This document shows positions 5,003 to 6,622 of a stretch of 6,622 bases of DNA, piece by piece. Source of the DNA: JAUSEW01 sp964414015. Lineage in GTDB: Bacteria > Patescibacteriota > Microgenomatia > Levybacterales > UBA12049. Each line of letters starts with the position of its first letter. Within the stretch, counting starts at the first letter, position 1. The notes beneath the pieces are model-generated. The model searched no databases. It was given only the letters and a program-made list of their open reading frames with translations, and was not told the origin of the DNA. The DNA lies in contig CAYPUE010000042.1 of the NCBI GenBank assembly GCA_964414015.1, positions 1-6,622 on the forward strand, given 5' to 3'. Position numbers and translations under genes: made by a program.

Positions 5003-5707
5003 ATGAAAAAAGCAGCAACAAAATCAATTATAGGAATTTTGGGCGGAATGGGGCCACAAGCCTCAGCTCACTTATTGGATTTAATTATAAAGCTGTCTAT
5101 AAAAGAGTTTGGGGCGAAAAACGATGATGATTTTCCTGAGATTTTATTGGATTCGGTTTCTATTCCAGATTTCATTTCAAGCCAGTCTAGAAAAAGAGAA
5201 TCTTTGGAGATATTAAGAGAAAGAGTTAGATTTTTAAATCAAATAAGACCTTCATGTTTGGCAATTGCATGCAACACAGCCCATATTCTGCTTTCGGATT
5301 TACAAAACGTATCAAAAGCGCCATTTGTATCTTTGATTGAGGAGGTTACTAATTCGGTGGACAAAGCCAAGTTAAAAAAGGTAGGAATTTTAGGTACACC
5401 TGTAACGATAAAATCAAGATTATATCAAAAAGCTTTGCAAAAACTTGGTATTGACTTTATTGCACCCAAAGAACTTGAACTAAGAGTGGTAGAAAGAATA
5501 ATAAGAAAAGTTATTGCTGGCTTAGCGAGGCGTAAAGATAAAGCTCTGCTTCTTCTTATTGCAAATCGTCTTAGAGATAGAGGAGCGCAAGGAATAATCT
5601 TAGGCTGTACGGAATTACCATTAGTTTTCCCAAAGAAACAGAAATTTCCGGTTTTCGATTCTCTTAAAATTTTGGCTGAAGCTTTATTGCGCAATCATTA
5701 TAAATAA
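5003..5707 (+). CDS. Aspartate/glutamate racemase family protein
   Basis: A 234-residue cytoplasmic protein of the PLP-independent Asp/Glu racemase family. These enzymes invert an amino-acid alpha carbon with two cysteines, one on each face. Both are present: Cys90 in IACNTAH and Cys202 in LGCTELP. Other family blocks are the N-terminal GILGGMGPQAS (11-21), VGILGTPVTIKS (127-138) and a C-terminal PVFDS. With two Cys it fits a true racemase (Asp, Glu or similar) better than the Thr/Cys broad-specificity forms; the exact substrate cannot be read from sequence. ATG 5003 is preferred; the in-frame GTG at 4988 touches the terminator T tract and would add five residues (MVKIL). No Shine-Dalgarno sequence. 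It lies 8 nt before trpS, probably as one unit. Since murL/murD2 may already provide D-Glu in the wall precursor, this enzyme could serve D-Asp for cross-links or a backup D-Glu supply. Confidence 0.87.
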   Translation: MKKAATKSIIGILGGMGPQASAHLLDLIIKLSIKEFGAKNDDDFPEILLDSVSIPDFISSQSRKRESLEILRERVRFLNQIRPSCLAIACNTAHILLSDLQNVSKAPFVSLIEEVTNSVDKAKLKKVGILGTPVTIKSRLYQKALQKLGIDFIAPKELELRVVERIIRKVIAGLARRKDKALLLLIANRLRDRGAQGIILGCTELPLVFPKKQKFPVFDSLKILAEALLRNHYK

Positions 5708-5715
5708 AATACAAT

Positions 5716-6622
5716 ATGAATAATATGAAAAAGCCCATTCGACAAACTCAGGGCAAGAGAGTTTATTCGGGGGTTAGGGCAACGGGGAGGCTGCATTTAG
5801 GGAATTATTTTGGTGCGGTTAAGGGTATGTTGGCGCTTCAAGATACTTACGACTGTATCTTTTCCGTGGTGGATTTGCACACTATTACTACTCCGTACGA
5901 TCCTTCTTCATTACAAAATTCAGTGCGTGAGATAATAATTGATTATCTTGCAGCAGGATTAGACCCGAAAAAATGCCATTTAGAAATTCAGTCAAAAATT
6001 CCCCAACATACAGAACTTGCTTATTTATTGTCTACCATCTATCCGGTTTCCCGTTTGGAGGATTTGCCAACCTACAAGGACAAGAAAGCCCAATACCCAA
6101 AATATGTAAATATGGGGCTTTTGTATTATCCAATTCTTATGGCAGCGGATGTTTTGCTTTACAAAGGGGAATTGGTGCCGGTTGGGATAGATCAGGAGCC
6201 GCATTTGGAAGTGATGCGGGAAATCGCCAGAAAGTTTAATTCAATGTTTGGTCAGACGTTCCCTGAACCGCAAAGGTTCAAAACAGCAGGGGAATATGTG
6301 CCTTCTTTAACAGGGAAAGGGAAAATGAGCAAGACAGTTGACGGAAGTTACATCAATTTAACAGACGATTTAACGGTAATTAAGAAGAAATTAGCTGCTG
6401 TTCCAACAGACAGCGGAATAATTGGCGGAGAATTGCCAAAAGAAGGCGGAGTAGCAAACCTTTTTGCAATGCTGAAATTATTCAAACTGGAAAATGAATA
6501 CCAAAAATTTGAAAATGATTATAAGAATAGAACAATCAGATATTCGAAATTAAAAGAACTATTAGCGAAAGCGATTTATAAAGAATTGCAGCCGTTTCAG
6601 GAAAAGAGGAAAACTTTATTGG
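5716..6622 (+). CDS. trpS: Tryptophanyl-tRNA synthetase, 3' end outside window
   Basis: 302 codons are open to the window edge; the family is usually about 320-350 residues, so only a short C-terminal part is missing. The enzyme charges tRNA-Trp with tryptophan using ATP. Class I signatures are clear: SGVRATGRLHLGNYFGA (18-34) with HLGN as the HIGH motif, VVDLHT (51-56), MAADVLLY (142-149), VGIDQEPHLE (156-165) in the Trp/ATP pocket, and KMSKT (203-207) as the KMSKS loop. Two in-frame ATGs are possible (5716 and 5725). Both lie ahead of an unusual N-terminal piece, PIRQTQGK, which replaces the few residues normally before KRVFSGVRPTG and is encoded by a repeat-like sequence. No Shine-Dalgarno sequence. 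Spacing of 8 nt from the racemase stop implies co-transcription, so the leader and terminator at 4852-4987 may control it. Confidence 0.95.
   Translation, partial: MNNMKKPIRQTQGKRVYSGVRATGRLHLGNYFGAVKGMLALQDTYDCIFSVVDLHTITTPYDPSSLQNSVREIIIDYLAAGLDPKKCHLEIQSKIPQHTELAYLLSTIYPVSRLEDLPTYKDKKAQYPKYVNMGLLYYPILMAADVLLYKGELVPVGIDQEPHLEVMREIARKFNSMFGQTFPEPQRFKTAGEYVPSLTGKGKMSKTVDGSYINLTDDLTVIKKKLAAVPTDSGIIGGELPKEGGVANLFAMLKLFKLENEYQKFENDYKNRTIRYSKLKELLAKAIYKELQPFQEKRKTLL
5733..5754. repeat. Short dispersed-repeat-like sequence in the 5' end of trpS
   Basis: GCCC (5733-5736) and GGGC (5751-5754) flank ATTCGACAAACTCA. The core TTCGACAAACTCAGGGC is one base from a TTCGACAAGCTCAGGGC motif that I recall as a common intergenic repeat in many uncultured bacteria, whose translations (RQAQGR and similar) turn up at protein ends. 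Here it reads IRQTQGK. The identity rests on memory, not on a search. Confidence 0.4.

Noticed and set aside
5676..5715. Separate promoter for trpS (TATAAA 5699-5704 or TACAAT 5710-5715)
   Set aside because: No -35 with proper spacing, and the second would start transcription inside the coding region.
5973..6239. Plus-strand open frame of 88 codons
   Set aside because: It is an out-of-frame shadow of trpS, whose true frame is conserved throughout.

Overview
The window looks like a slice of a low-G+C, compact genome of the Candidate Phyla Radiation (Patescibacteria, probably the Microgenomates side). This lineage call is inference. It rests on tight gene packing, mostly missing Shine-Dalgarno sequences, a FtsB-like protein ending in a WQKWWDLFF tail, tRNA genes without an encoded CCA, and an adjacent MurL-MurD pair. 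The tgt gene ends in TGA, so the UGA-as-glycine code of Gracilibacteria/Absconditabacteria is unlikely. The piece comes from a draft assembly: tgt is cut by a 100-N gap whose two flanks are the same 55 bases, so the gap is probably not real missing sequence.

Layout. On the minus strand at the left edge is the 5' part of a tyrosine recombinase (1-290) with a near-consensus promoter (317-345). Divergent from it is a small FtsB/DivIC-type division protein (362-700). Then come two divergent CAT-anticodon tRNA genes, back to back: an initiator-like tRNA-fMet with a degenerate elbow on the minus strand (742-810) and an elongator tRNA-Met on the plus strand (879-950). Their strong, extended -10 promoters interleave in the 68 bp between them. 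The plus tRNA opens an apparent operon tRNA-Met - murL - murD - tgt (879-4820), with 8 nt between tRNA and murL and overlapping starts and stops after that.

A strong promoter overlaps the tgt stop codon and drives a short transcription unit (about 4852-4987). It holds a rod-like RNA fold, a possible 14-codon reading frame with a Trp codon, and a textbook intrinsic terminator. Directly after it come a two-cysteine Asp/Glu racemase-family gene (5003-5707) and the start of trpS (5716 to the right edge, partial).

How the genes fit together. MurD with a non-canonical substrate pocket (Leu in place of the D-Glu-binding Lys) next to MurL points to the alternative route to D-Glu in peptidoglycan: L-Glu is added to UDP-MurNAc-L-Ala and then epimerised in place. 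The separate racemase may supply another D-amino acid, or D-Glu redundantly. FtsB and the recombinase belong to division and chromosome resolution; Tgt, TrpS and the tRNAs belong to translation.

The two parts most worth a second look are the structured RNA/attenuator-like unit in front of the racemase-trpS pair and the odd initiator tRNA. A perfect 28-bp palindrome inserted in frame in tgt is third.
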